DNA of 64,000 bases from Carnegiea gigantea (taxonomy: Eukaryota; Streptophyta; Magnoliopsida; Caryophyllales; Cactaceae), in NCBI GenBank assembly GCA_029747015.1, contig JAKOGI010000123.1, positions 1,072,001-1,136,000 of the forward strand. The letters are read 5' to 3'. Position 1 is the first letter of the stretch. The number at the start of each line of letters is the position of its first letter. Positions 56,137 through 64,000 of the stretch are shown here, in pieces. Under the pieces are notes generated by a model. The model was not told the origin of the DNA. It did no database searches and was given only the letters and a program-made list of their open reading frames with translations. A program made the position numbers and the translations under genes.

Positions 56137-58625
56137 AGAGTAACTTTTAATAATTATAGAAGTAACTAGTAACTCAGTTAAAATAATTTTGAAACAAACC
56201 ATTACCAAGTGAATTATCGATCACCTATCACCCTTAAATTAAATAACCACTAATTTGAAACAAATATTAACCACACGAAATCTTTGAAAAGTCATCTTTT
56301 ATGGATTTATATCACTATAATTCTCGTAAGGGATAGTTTAACACAAGAACTTCTTTGCCAGCCTATATACGACAAGTCTACATGTAACCCTTTATATATA
56401 TACATTGTTTTTTGGGTGCAATTCTACCTCATATATAGGTGATATTGTCTCTTTTATAAAAAAATTAGAGATAATTTTACTATAACAACAATAATTCTTA
56501 GTATGAGTTTCGCTTTTACATGATCTGATGAGATCCAGATATAGATAGTCTTACCCCTACTGTTTGTAGAGAAACCATTTCCGATAGATAATTTACTATT
56601 TCGCTATATATATTCAACATTGCTTTTAGAAATCTTTTTTTTTTTTTTGCATGCATCGACGATTGAGTAGAGAAGATGTCATCTATCACGAACCTGTAAC
56701 GACTTATAAATTTAGACAATTTTCAACACAATCTTTTCAATGGTACGTACGTACAATATGTCCTTGAATATAACGCTACCCCTAAATCATACCTACTTAT
56801 TCCCTTGCATGCATGTAGATTGAAGCAAAGTTTACCCCCCTTTGAAGAAACCCCGCTTCACTGCTTTACACATATGGATTTAAGAGAGACATAGAGAGAG
56901 AGAGGTGTTACCGCGGGAAGGGTTGGCTCCTCCAGGAACATCAGTCACGATCCTGAAAACGATAAGTAAAGTAATTAAGGAGGCAAATTCTTAAACTGAA
57001 GAAATTAAAGAGCTAAGATGATCATGATCTTCTTAAGAATTATAAAAACAGTTTCTTATTGGTGGAAGTGGTACTGAAGGTAACATAAAATAGAAACATG
57101 GTCTAATTATGATATAATGAATTAGATTAATTAATACATTTTCTCAGTATTATGGTGCAATTCTTATATCATATTTCCAGGAGTTTATATCGGAAAAAGA
57201 AAATAATGTATATCATATACTTAGAAGTATGTACTCTAACTTACCAAGTATACATATTTTTTCAACGTATATTAGTCATATAGATAAATTTTAGTATGTG
57301 ATGCTGATGCAGCTCACAAGGGGATATGCTCCTAGAAGTATGATACAGGCTTAGGAGAGTAAATATTTCCAAAAATATATATGGTATATGTCATCATTAT
57401 AACATAGGGCTTAATTTATGTTATTAAAATTTTTAGGGAATAATGCATAATCTCTTTTAGTAGAGTGGTAAATTTATTAATTTATTATGGTATCTAATCA
57501 AAATCCTTAGTAGATTTTCCTGTAAGTATCCGAACATTCATGAGAGTGAATCGTTGGAGATTTTTAGACATTCCACTCGGTACCATTCTATTTCAACAAG
57601 TTTTATTCAAAGGATCAACTTTAAACCCTAATTATGAACAAGAAAATACCCAATTTCACATTCAACATAAAATAGGCTGTAATTATCATAAAGAAATTTA
57701 AATATAGCTAATTCCAAATACCATAATTATTTAGGTCCAATATGTTTGGCACATTTTTTTTATATAGAAAAAGCTATATGTAACAATGTGTCAACTCAAG
57801 TACCTAGTTTGGGTTAGTCCCAAATTTATAAATTGACTTTTTCTTAACAATGGGATAAAGTTTTACCGTTTTATCAGATAAATTAACTAAGCTAAAAACT
57901 GGATCCCATAAATTTACCTAAATGAAGGTAAAAAATAATAAAAATCCATTAAAAAACCAAAAAATAACACTTAGGCCTTGTTTTTTTTCGTGGATTAATT
58001 CTAAAATACCAATCCTAACCCACTTCAATCCACTTCAACTCACTTCTACTATTTAACCAAGTTTAATTTATCACATAAAAAAATTCAACTCACTTCAACC
58101 CACTTCAACCTACTTCAATCTACCTCAACCTACTTTAACTTTTACTCACCCCAATTTACCTACGAAAAGAACAGACCCTTAGTATGTTTGTAAAGTGGAA
58201 TAGTATATATAAGATGAGCAGACTTACCAATGGACCCACTCTCGCAAAGAGGGCTCGCTGGGGCTTGGAGCATCTGGGTCAGTCATCACCTACATGCAAA
58301 ATTCCCACTCATCACTCTTACCTATAAAACTCGAATATATATAACTCCATTTTCATATCTACCCATTACCATTAGCATGCATGCAAATTAAATGTTGACA
58401 ACATCACAAACATCTCATGCAAAGTGTCATTAAACAATATGTATTTCTATGTCATATGTACTTTACAAGTGACATAAGTGCATATAAACTATATGACAGT
58501 TACATACACCTGAATAAGAGAATACATTTGTATGTAGTCAAGCTAAGAAAGACCTACATTTTCGTATATATGAAGTTCCTGACATATATATATATAAATA
58601 TATATATATATAATATATATATAAT

Positions 58626-58713
<88 letters not shown>

Positions 58714-58999
58714 GTGTGCAGGTATATGCAGTCTTATTCCTGACAAGTAAATAAAGACCGTAAGAGATAGAAAGAAATTAAGAGTCTGCATGACAGGTAC
58801 GTACCAGAGTGTAGAGAATGTCCGGGTGACCGCCGATGACAACGCGAGGGGGTTCGGCGGCAATGGAAGGCTTAATGGTGCAGCCATTGGTGACATGCTT
58901 AGCCCCAAAGTAAATGGACATGCTCACACTAGGCACAAACATGTCAACCACATCCCCTATCACTCTCCCTACAACCAATGGATCCACAGAAGCAGCCAT
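52518..58999 (-). CDS. MFT: MOTHER OF FT AND TFL1-like PEBP
   Basis: A phosphatidylethanolamine-binding family protein of the MFT class, which in Arabidopsis and wheat controls seed dormancy and germination in ABA/GA signalling. Exons on the minus strand: 58805-58999 (195 nt), 58228-58289 (62), 56912-56952 (41), 52518-52741 (224). All have GT..AG introns; the total of 522 nt gives 173 aa, the usual MFT length, and the 62- and 41-nt middle exons are the conserved PEBP sizes. Motifs: start MAASVDPLVVGRVIGDV, DPDAPSPSEP (69-78), GIHR (114-117), LGLPVATVYFNAQKEPANKK at the C-terminus. Residue 83 is Trp (LREWVHW), where FT has Tyr and TFL1 has His, the MFT signature. Introns are 515, 1275 and 4170 bp and are loaded with repeats. 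The coding sequence looks intact. Confidence 0.95.
54786..55039 (+). mobile_element. M1-family MITE in MFT intron 3
   Basis: A 254-bp element flanked by TAA (54783-54785 and 55040-55042). It starts GGCCTATTTTTTTGTGGGTA and ends TTAACCCACGAAAAGAACCGGCCT, so the ends form an imperfect inverted repeat of about 25 bp. The interior is tandem GATTGAAGTAGGTT-like units. It matches the minus strand of 57974-58178. Confidence 0.75.
55060..55200 (+). repeat. Possible tRNA-derived SINE in MFT intron 3
   Basis: TAGTGGCCCGATTGGCGCTG followed 35-40 bp later by CTTGGTTCAATTTAGG resembles the box A and box B pair of a tRNA-derived element. It begins 20 bp after the M1 MITE. The strand is relative to the window. 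The match is loose. Confidence 0.3.
55605..55670. repeat. SINE-like fragment in MFT intron 3
   Basis: ATATGGGTCCCGTTTTCACC, GGGTCTGAGAAAATTTAGAT and GTAGGCAGTCTTAC are the same repeat as at 29965-30035. Confidence 0.45.
55724..55855 (+). repeat. Palindrome-ended dispersed repeat, copy E
   Basis: Weaker copy: TACTTCTAAGAGTATTTATT, TTTTTTCACATATACTTGTT, then ATATGACTAATGAGAGTGCG. It lies in MFT intron 3. Confidence 0.4.
56100..56132. repeat. AT microsatellite in MFT intron 3
   Basis: An uninterrupted TA run of about 16 units. Confidence 0.9.
56494..56585. repeat. SINE-like fragment in MFT intron 3
   Basis: TAGTATGAGTTTCGCTTTTA, AGATCCAGATATAGATAGTC and TACCCCTACTGTTTGTAGAG match the same plant short repeat as the fragments at 29965 and 55605, here with a longer 3' part. 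Confidence 0.5.
57205..57345 (+). repeat. Palindrome-ended dispersed repeat, copy C
   Basis: It contains ATACTTAGAAGTATGTACTC, ATATTTTTTCAACGTATATT, ATGCTGATGCAGCT and the end GATATGCTCCTAGAAGTATG. Lies in MFT intron 2. Confidence 0.6.
57974..58178 (-). mobile_element. M1-family MITE in MFT intron 2, inverted
   Basis: A 205-bp element with a perfect TTA duplication (57971-57973 and 58179-58181). It begins GGCCTTGTTTTTTTTCGTGG and ends TACGAAAAGAACAGACCC. Its minus strand reads GAAGTGGGTTGAAGTGAGTT, GATAAATTAAACTTGG and TTGGTATTTTAGAATTAATC, closely matching the plus strand of 54786-55039. Confidence 0.75.
58577..58711. repeat. Long AT-rich microsatellite in MFT intron 1
   Basis: About 135 bp of nearly pure TA with minor interruptions, lying about 95 nt downstream of the intron 1 donor (58804) in the transcript. 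Frames through it encode only I/Y runs and are not genes. Confidence 0.9.
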
Positions 59000-59109
59000 T
59001 AATGCAGCTCAACAGAGAGATACTAAGTGATTAATAATTTGGCTTAGTTTGTAGATTATAAGAAGGGGGTTTAAACTAGGGTTTAAGCTTAGAGTGAGAG
59101 GATCGCAGC

Positions 59110-59252
59110 TTATATATATATATACACACACATACAAGATGGTGTATATATCATGGTCAGAAACACATTATATTGCGCGTGCATGAAAAGCAAGCGAAGG
59201 AAAGGAGGGGTTAGAGAGAGAAAGAGAGAAGGGGAGCAGCATAGAACACGTG
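59110..59252 (-). promoter_or_regulatory. MFT promoter: TATA, RY-type element, G-box/ABRE
   Basis: Reading on the minus strand upstream of the ATG at 58999, a TATATATATAA tract (59124-59110) is a plausible TATA box about 110 bp upstream. An RY core CATGCA occurs at 59185-59180 and a perfect CACGTG in the context ACACGTGT at 59252-59247. B3 factors of the ABI3/FUS3 type bind RY motifs, and bZIP factors of the ABI5 type bind this G-box/ABRE. Both are reported regulators of Arabidopsis MFT, so the arrangement fits seed/ABA control. Binding here is inferred. Confidence 0.55.
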
Positions 59253-59259
59253 TGAGGGA

Positions 59260-62200
59260 GGCAAAACAATGAGCAAAAAACCGCTGTTTGTTTTTTGTTC
59301 CAATGTGACTGCCAGGTGGTTGAGAAGAGCCCGTCGGTTTGTACAGAACCTGGTCTTGGAGTTGCAGATTTATCATACATTATATTGTTCGTTTCAGGTG
59401 CCCTCCAAATCAAGTTATCCCCTCTCTTAGATTATGAAATTTATTCTCAAACTTAATCTCATTTATTATTGTGAATTTTTGGTTTAAATGGTTCTTGGAT
59501 GTGGTATCGGAGCTTTTTTGAGTGAGATGTTTTATATTCGAATTTTAGCCGTTTTTATATTAGATTATTGTGTAAGGTAGAACGAGCTTTTCTGGCAACC
59601 ACATGTCAAGTCCAAATGATGTTCACACAATGGCTCTTGAACTAGAGTTGGAAAACGGGCTGGGTTGATCAACCCACTTAATAAACGGGTCGATTTCATG
59701 TCGACCTTGAAAGTAGTTTAGATTTGCTCAAAATAAAAAAATAAAAGGCTTCACGCTAAACGATCAAATCGGATCGAAATTTGTTCGGATCGGGTTGGGT
59801 TCATGTCTCACGCAGCAACTTCAGATCGGATTCATGTCGTGTTAACGTATTGAGTCAAGTTTTCCCAACTCTACCGTGAACACTGTCATATAAAAATAAA
59901 TAAATAATAAAGTCATTCCCTTAATTTTTGCATTTCCATGACTTTTTTTAAAAAAATAATTATGTGGTGTATATATGATCATAAAAAGCTGTAAAGCAAC
60001 CAATATGTTTTATGTACATATATCCATATCCATAAAATCAAAAAGGTGACAGGAAATGGTTGTTAGGAACAGCTGGAAAAGTTTGTTCTCATGCGTGACT
60101 ATATGGAATGGAGCGAGTGAGGTCTAATATACAGTATAGTAGCATTTTTGGGCAATATATATATCATACTCCTAGGAGCACATGCTCTCAATAGCCACAT
60201 CGGTAAATATATATTAAAAATTAATATATGACAAATACACACGTGAAAAATATATACGCGTGGACAATAAGAGCATCTGCTCCTGAGAGCACATAAGAAA
60301 TTGACATCTTTGGACAATTGCTTGTAACTCTTGCTCTAAACTCAATTGATACCTTTTTCCTTATAAGTTAACTTTTATTAGGGACTGATTTAAATTATGG
60401 TTGGTGCCCACAATGAAACGATATTTTCTGGTGTGTACTGTTACACTATGCAAATATGAACGAACTGTTTGATCATGAGTCTCTTAACTATTTAGGATGA
60501 ACTGTGTATAAATAGTTTCTCGCACAAAATTTCCACAAACCTATAGAGAGAGAGAGAGTGAAACATAACCAAACCGACAGTAACAAATGATTCTGTGGGT
60601 TTGGGTTTTGGATATGGCAGTTTATTCCACCTATTTCTGGGTCAGTTGATCTGCTGGATCTTTCCTAAGATTGAGCTGGTTTTAGAACATGGAATTTTAT
60701 TTTTTTTTTTTTTTGGTTGGGTACGGAGACCTTAATGGGTTGTTGCACGCCTAACAAATAGGAAGTGTGTTCCGCATAAATCACTAGAAGATGAGGGTGG
60801 TGTTGACTCTAAGGGTCACTTTTTGATTTTGATGATAACAAACAATATAATCTATGTGGTCAATCCAATATTAATTTATTAGTATTAAAACACATATTTT
60901 GGACCTACTTATGAGTATTATGGTGTAAGATATTTGTAATTGCATGTGTTAATTGAGTGATGCAATCTTGAAGATTATATGAAATTATAGATATTACTTG
61001 TGGTGAAGTTATCATAAAAGAAAATGTAATGTATGATGACATGATGATCTTGATTTATATGTTGCCATAACTTTAGAGATTATGTAAAGATTTTGACACG
61101 ATTTGGATATCATATCTTGTGAGATACAATTAGACATGCGTGATTATGGATAAAATTTAGGCTAATTAATTTGATTGGATATAATATGGATTTTGTGTTA
61201 CAGAGTAATATTGGATAGTGAAATAATCAAAGATAAATCTCATAAGAAATATCTTGTGATATTTGTCGATGTGGATTATTTTTATAAATGATTTTCTTAA
61301 TTGATATGACATAATATTGAGCTTATATTTTGATGACAAATAATATTACATGGTTTACTTGAAGATATTATCTGATAAAGTATCATACAGATTTTGTGTG
61401 AACTAAGAGATTGATGGTGAAAAAATATTCGATTGTCTATGAAATATACTTTAATTGATTGAGGATAATATTGTGATAATCACTAATTGATATGATGATA
61501 AAAACCTTAAGATTGTTCCTTGGTTAATACTTAATAAAGCTTGATTTGAGTTTGAATTTTAAAATCCAAATCAAGAATCATCTTGAATGTATTACATGTG
61601 ATATTATTACCATCTTGAGAATATGAATATAGATTTATCTGTGTGATAAATAAATCATGGTTCCAAAACTTTGAAAGGAAGTTTAAGGCTTTAAAAATAG
61701 AAGATTTCATTCAAGCAAATCAAAAGTTGTCATGATTAAAAGATTACAGCATAACAACTAGTTGGTCATCTTTGACTATATCTATGAGGATCAGAGTTGA
61801 AGCAAGTCTGAGACATCAGAGCAATTGAGAAATCACGAGCAGAATCTATGGTAACAATCATGAGCAAAATCTATGGTAAACAATGTTACTAAATGATTAA
61901 ATGAACATGAATATTAGCACACAACTTATTGTTGCATAAGTCTTTTTTACATAGGTTGTCACAAGTCCTAACTATTCCTTACCACTGAAAGTCCCTTGCC
62001 GCTCCTTCCCTTTCACTATCAGTTGTAACAATTGATTTTTTTTTTTTGGGTAAGAAAGGTAAGAATATAATCTAGGTAGCTGTACAAGAATTTTGAGTAT
62101 AAAATACTAAGCCGTAAGCATGCGACTTTTGTCGTAGTGCTTGAGGATCGTGTCCTCTAGAATGAAGGTGAAATTAGGTCACTAACTACGAAAATAAACT

Positions 62201-62740
62201 AATCTATCATCTTTCTAAATTAATTAAGACCATAAACATCTAAAATTATTAATTCTAAATGGCTCTAATTCTAAATAATCACTACCTATTCATATTGATT
62301 TCATAAGACGTAGCTAATTTTAAGACAACAAAGCAACTCAAATATAACTAACCACATTATCTCAATGAAAGAAACAAAGTAAAATAAACTAAAGTAAATT
62401 AAATAAGACGAATAACATAACTAAGCAAGCTTTAGTATGGGAACATGGCTACCACGTCAGTCAATGGCAGAAATCACCATGACTACAACTCAGTAGTCAA
62501 AGCAGGGAAGAGGGATTGAATTTGTCATTTAACGCTCAACTCATTATGCATCAATCAAACCAGAAAGTGTATATATATATGTTTATATAATTATGTAATT
62601 AAAATTATTTAGTTGTGAGTTCTATAATAACTAGTAAGTGTTTTATTTGGTAATTTAAATTGGGTTCCATAAATTATGGAGGTGAAGAAAAATACATTCG
62701 AGATGACATGGACGTTCTAAAGAAAAAGGAGGCGGCCGGA
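59260..62740. other. Intergenic between MFT and PNO1
   Basis: No gene found. 59640-59880 (CGGGCTGGGTTGATCAACCC, CGGATCGGGTTGGGTTCATG) looks like a common GGGTTGGGT-type plant repeat. A palindrome-ended repeat copy lies at 60165-60295. From about 60810 (TTTTTGATTTTGATGATAAC) to 61950 the sequence resembles LTR or non-autonomous retroelement DNA but lacks definable ends. Confidence 0.4.
60165..60295 (-). repeat. Palindrome-ended dispersed repeat, copy B
   Basis: On the minus strand it runs from TATGTGCTCTCAGGAGCAGA through ACGCGTATATATTTTTCACG, TGTATTTGTCATATATTAAT and CCGATGTGGCTATTG to GCTCCTAGGAGTATGA. It aligns end to end with 42057-42191. Confidence 0.7.
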
Positions 62741-62759
62741 ACTTGGACAGGCAGGAGCA

Positions 62760-62917
62760 AGCCCAACTCGATATTATTTGTTGACACAGCTATAGGCCTG
62801 AATTTGGCCGCACAGACAGCAATAAATTCTGGGTGCAACTGTTTAGGTTACAAGTTACAACGAAGGAGCCGAAGAAGGTTGGACGGCTAGGGTTTGATCT
62901 TGCCCTCTGCACCCGGT
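62760..62917 (+). promoter_or_regulatory. PNO1 upstream region with site II and telo-box
   Basis: AGCCCA at 62760-62765 (TGGGCT on the other strand, a site II motif) and TAGGGTTT at 62888-62895 (AAACCCTA, a telo-box) occur close together. This combination is typical of plant ribosomal-protein and ribosome-biogenesis promoters. A donor at about 62915-62923 (CCGGTGTGAGT) and an acceptor TTTCAG at 63149-63154 suggest a leader intron ending ten bases before the ATG. Confidence 0.55.
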
Positions 62918-63163
62918 GTGAGTACCTTCCGTTTTTACCTTTTGAGTCTTTCGTTTATACTTTCAAGTTTAGTTGATTTCTGCTGCGGTATTATGTTATC
63001 ATATCTTTGTCTTCTTTCAGCTCTTCTTGGTGTGGGTTGGGTTGGGTTTGACCTAGGAGTTACCATCTTTTTATGGTTAGCACGAGATGGCTTAATCAAA
63101 TAAGCTTGCTTTGAGCTTTGTTTTGGTTGATTGATAAAATGGTTTGGATTTCAGATAGTAGGA

Positions 63164-63802
63164 ATGGCTGGGCAGACTATGGAGTTGCCAAAAAAGCCAG
63201 AGTTTGAGCGTTTGAAGCCTCAAGATGTGTCAAGTGTTGCTGAAGTTCAATTCCGATGTGTCTATATTCCACCTAATCGCTATACTCCACTCCACAAGGC
63301 ATGGGAGACCCACTTTTACGAGCCCATCCGCAATGAGATGAAGATCGACATTCGCACAAACCTCAACACCGAGCGGCCAAGGGTTGAGCTTAAGACAATG
63401 CCGGACACCCCTGACGTTGGCAACGTCCAAAAGTGTGCTGAGTACTTGAATGCTTTCATGCTTGGTTTTGACCCAGATCAAGTCAAGGATGCGTTTCTCA
63501 AATATGATGGGTTTTATCTGGATACAGTGAATATTAAAGAAGTTAAGAGTAGCCTTAAGGGAGAGCACTTGTCACGTGCCATTGGAAGGATATGTGGCAG
63601 AGGCGGCAGAACCAAGTTCGCCATTGAAAATGCCACTAAAACCAGGATTGTGGTTGCTGGTGACTCCATTTGCATATGTGGATCATATGATGCCATCAAA
63701 ATCGCAAAAGATTGCATATCCCATCTTATTTTAGGATCACCTGCTGCGAGCGTATACTCGAGGCTTAGGACCATTGCAGCCCGGGCATCTGAGAGGTTCT
63801 GA
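63164..63802 (+). CDS. PNO1: PNO1/Dim2-type KH-domain ribosome assembly factor
   Basis: Partner of Nob1: an RNA-binding factor required for late 40S ribosomal subunit maturation in nucleolus and cytoplasm. 212 aa in one exon. I chose the ATG at 63164 (MAGQTMELPKKPEFERLKPQ), because an acceptor TTTCAG ends at 63154; the frame is open upstream to 63131, but that would be intron. Motifs: YTPLHKAWETHFYEPIRNEM, RPRVELKTMPDTPDV, YLNAFMLGFD (94-103). The KH domain begins KGEHLSRAIGRICGRGGRTK (132-151), then FAIENATKTRIVV and ICGSYDAIKIAKDCI, ending GSPAASVYSRLRTI. Compared with my knowledge of the family, several normally conserved positions are changed and the N-terminus is short, so it may be a diverged paralog. 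The frame is intact. Confidence 0.85.
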   Translation: MAGQTMELPKKPEFERLKPQDVSSVAEVQFRCVYIPPNRYTPLHKAWETHFYEPIRNEMKIDIRTNLNTERPRVELKTMPDTPDVGNVQKCAEYLNAFMLGFDPDQVKDAFLKYDGFYLDTVNIKEVKSSLKGEHLSRAIGRICGRGGRTKFAIENATKTRIVVAGDSICICGSYDAIKIAKDCISHLILGSPAASVYSRLRTIAARASERF

Positions 63803-64000
63803 AAGCTTTGTGCCACCTACTTGGTGATTTACTGCGTACATTCTTCGTGCCATTGATGAGTACTAGTCCTGGGTGTTACTCGCTTATGCAAACTTATTAC
63901 TACTGATATGTAGACTTGATAATTTAAGTAGGACTCTAGGAATTGCCACTAATTTCTTGCTTTTCTGTTGGGTTTGTGACTTTGTATCCGTATTGCTGGA
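63803..64000. other. Probable PNO1 3' UTR
   Basis: Non-coding sequence after the PNO1 stop to the window end, with no clear polyadenylation signal in view. Confidence 0.4.

Noticed and set aside
58417..58908. Frames with long IYIYIY runs
   Set aside because: They read through the AT microsatellite of MFT intron 1; only the terminal part on the minus strand overlaps real MFT exon 1 in another frame.
62660..62890. 76-codon frame just upstream of PNO1
   Set aside because: It overlaps the telo-box/site II region, has no family motif, and the PNO1 acceptor and start lie downstream; it is best read as promoter/leader.

Overview
The window is nuclear DNA from a flowering plant. The spliced genes have GT..AG introns and plant-only families (a TDY-type MAP kinase with a long N-terminal extension, a GPI-anchored SPARK-domain protein, a plant PEBP of the MFT class). 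The repeats are plant types: Athila/Tat-type Ty3/gypsy, Ty1/copia primed by initiator tRNA-Met, RNase H-carrying LINEs, and MITEs with TAA/TTA target duplications. AT richness and protein resemblance suggest a eudicot; I cannot name the species.

Left third (1-32 kb) is repeat-dominated. A decayed Athila/Tat-type gypsy element occupies 1540-15769, with 3.45-kb LTRs (TGTT...AACA). It is preceded, without flanking host DNA, by a second copy of its own internal 3' tail (1-1539), so the locus is a tandem LTR array. Its right LTR abuts the RNase H C-terminus of a minus-strand copia element (15770-20141), so the gypsy element appears nested inside the copia. Two truncated LINE copies (20.9-22.5 and 25.4-27.7 kb), a SINE-like unit and several MITEs follow, including an inverted MITE pair at 28.55-29.63 kb.

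Right two thirds (32.6-64 kb) hold five genes, four of them with introns I could resolve to the base. They are: a group D MAP kinase (MPK8/MPK15-like, + strand, 11 exons, 617 aa, 32910-40149); a SPARK-domain GPI-anchored protein (- strand, 2 exons, 358 aa, 43195-47038); a two-domain dsRNA-binding protein (+ strand, 4 exons, 223 aa, 50130-51504); a MOTHER OF FT AND TFL1 gene (- strand, 4 exons, 173 aa, 52518-58999); and a PNO1/Dim2-type KH-domain ribosome assembly factor (+ strand, single coding exon, 212 aa, 63164-63802). They do not form an operon or an evident pathway.

The most interesting structure is in MFT. Two related MITEs in opposite orientation sit in introns 2 and 3, so they bracket the 41-nt exon 3 in the pre-mRNA. 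The MFT upstream region also carries an RY-type element and a perfect G-box/ABRE. A second novelty is a dispersed repeat of about 140 bp with palindromic ends, with about five copies between 42 and 61 kb.
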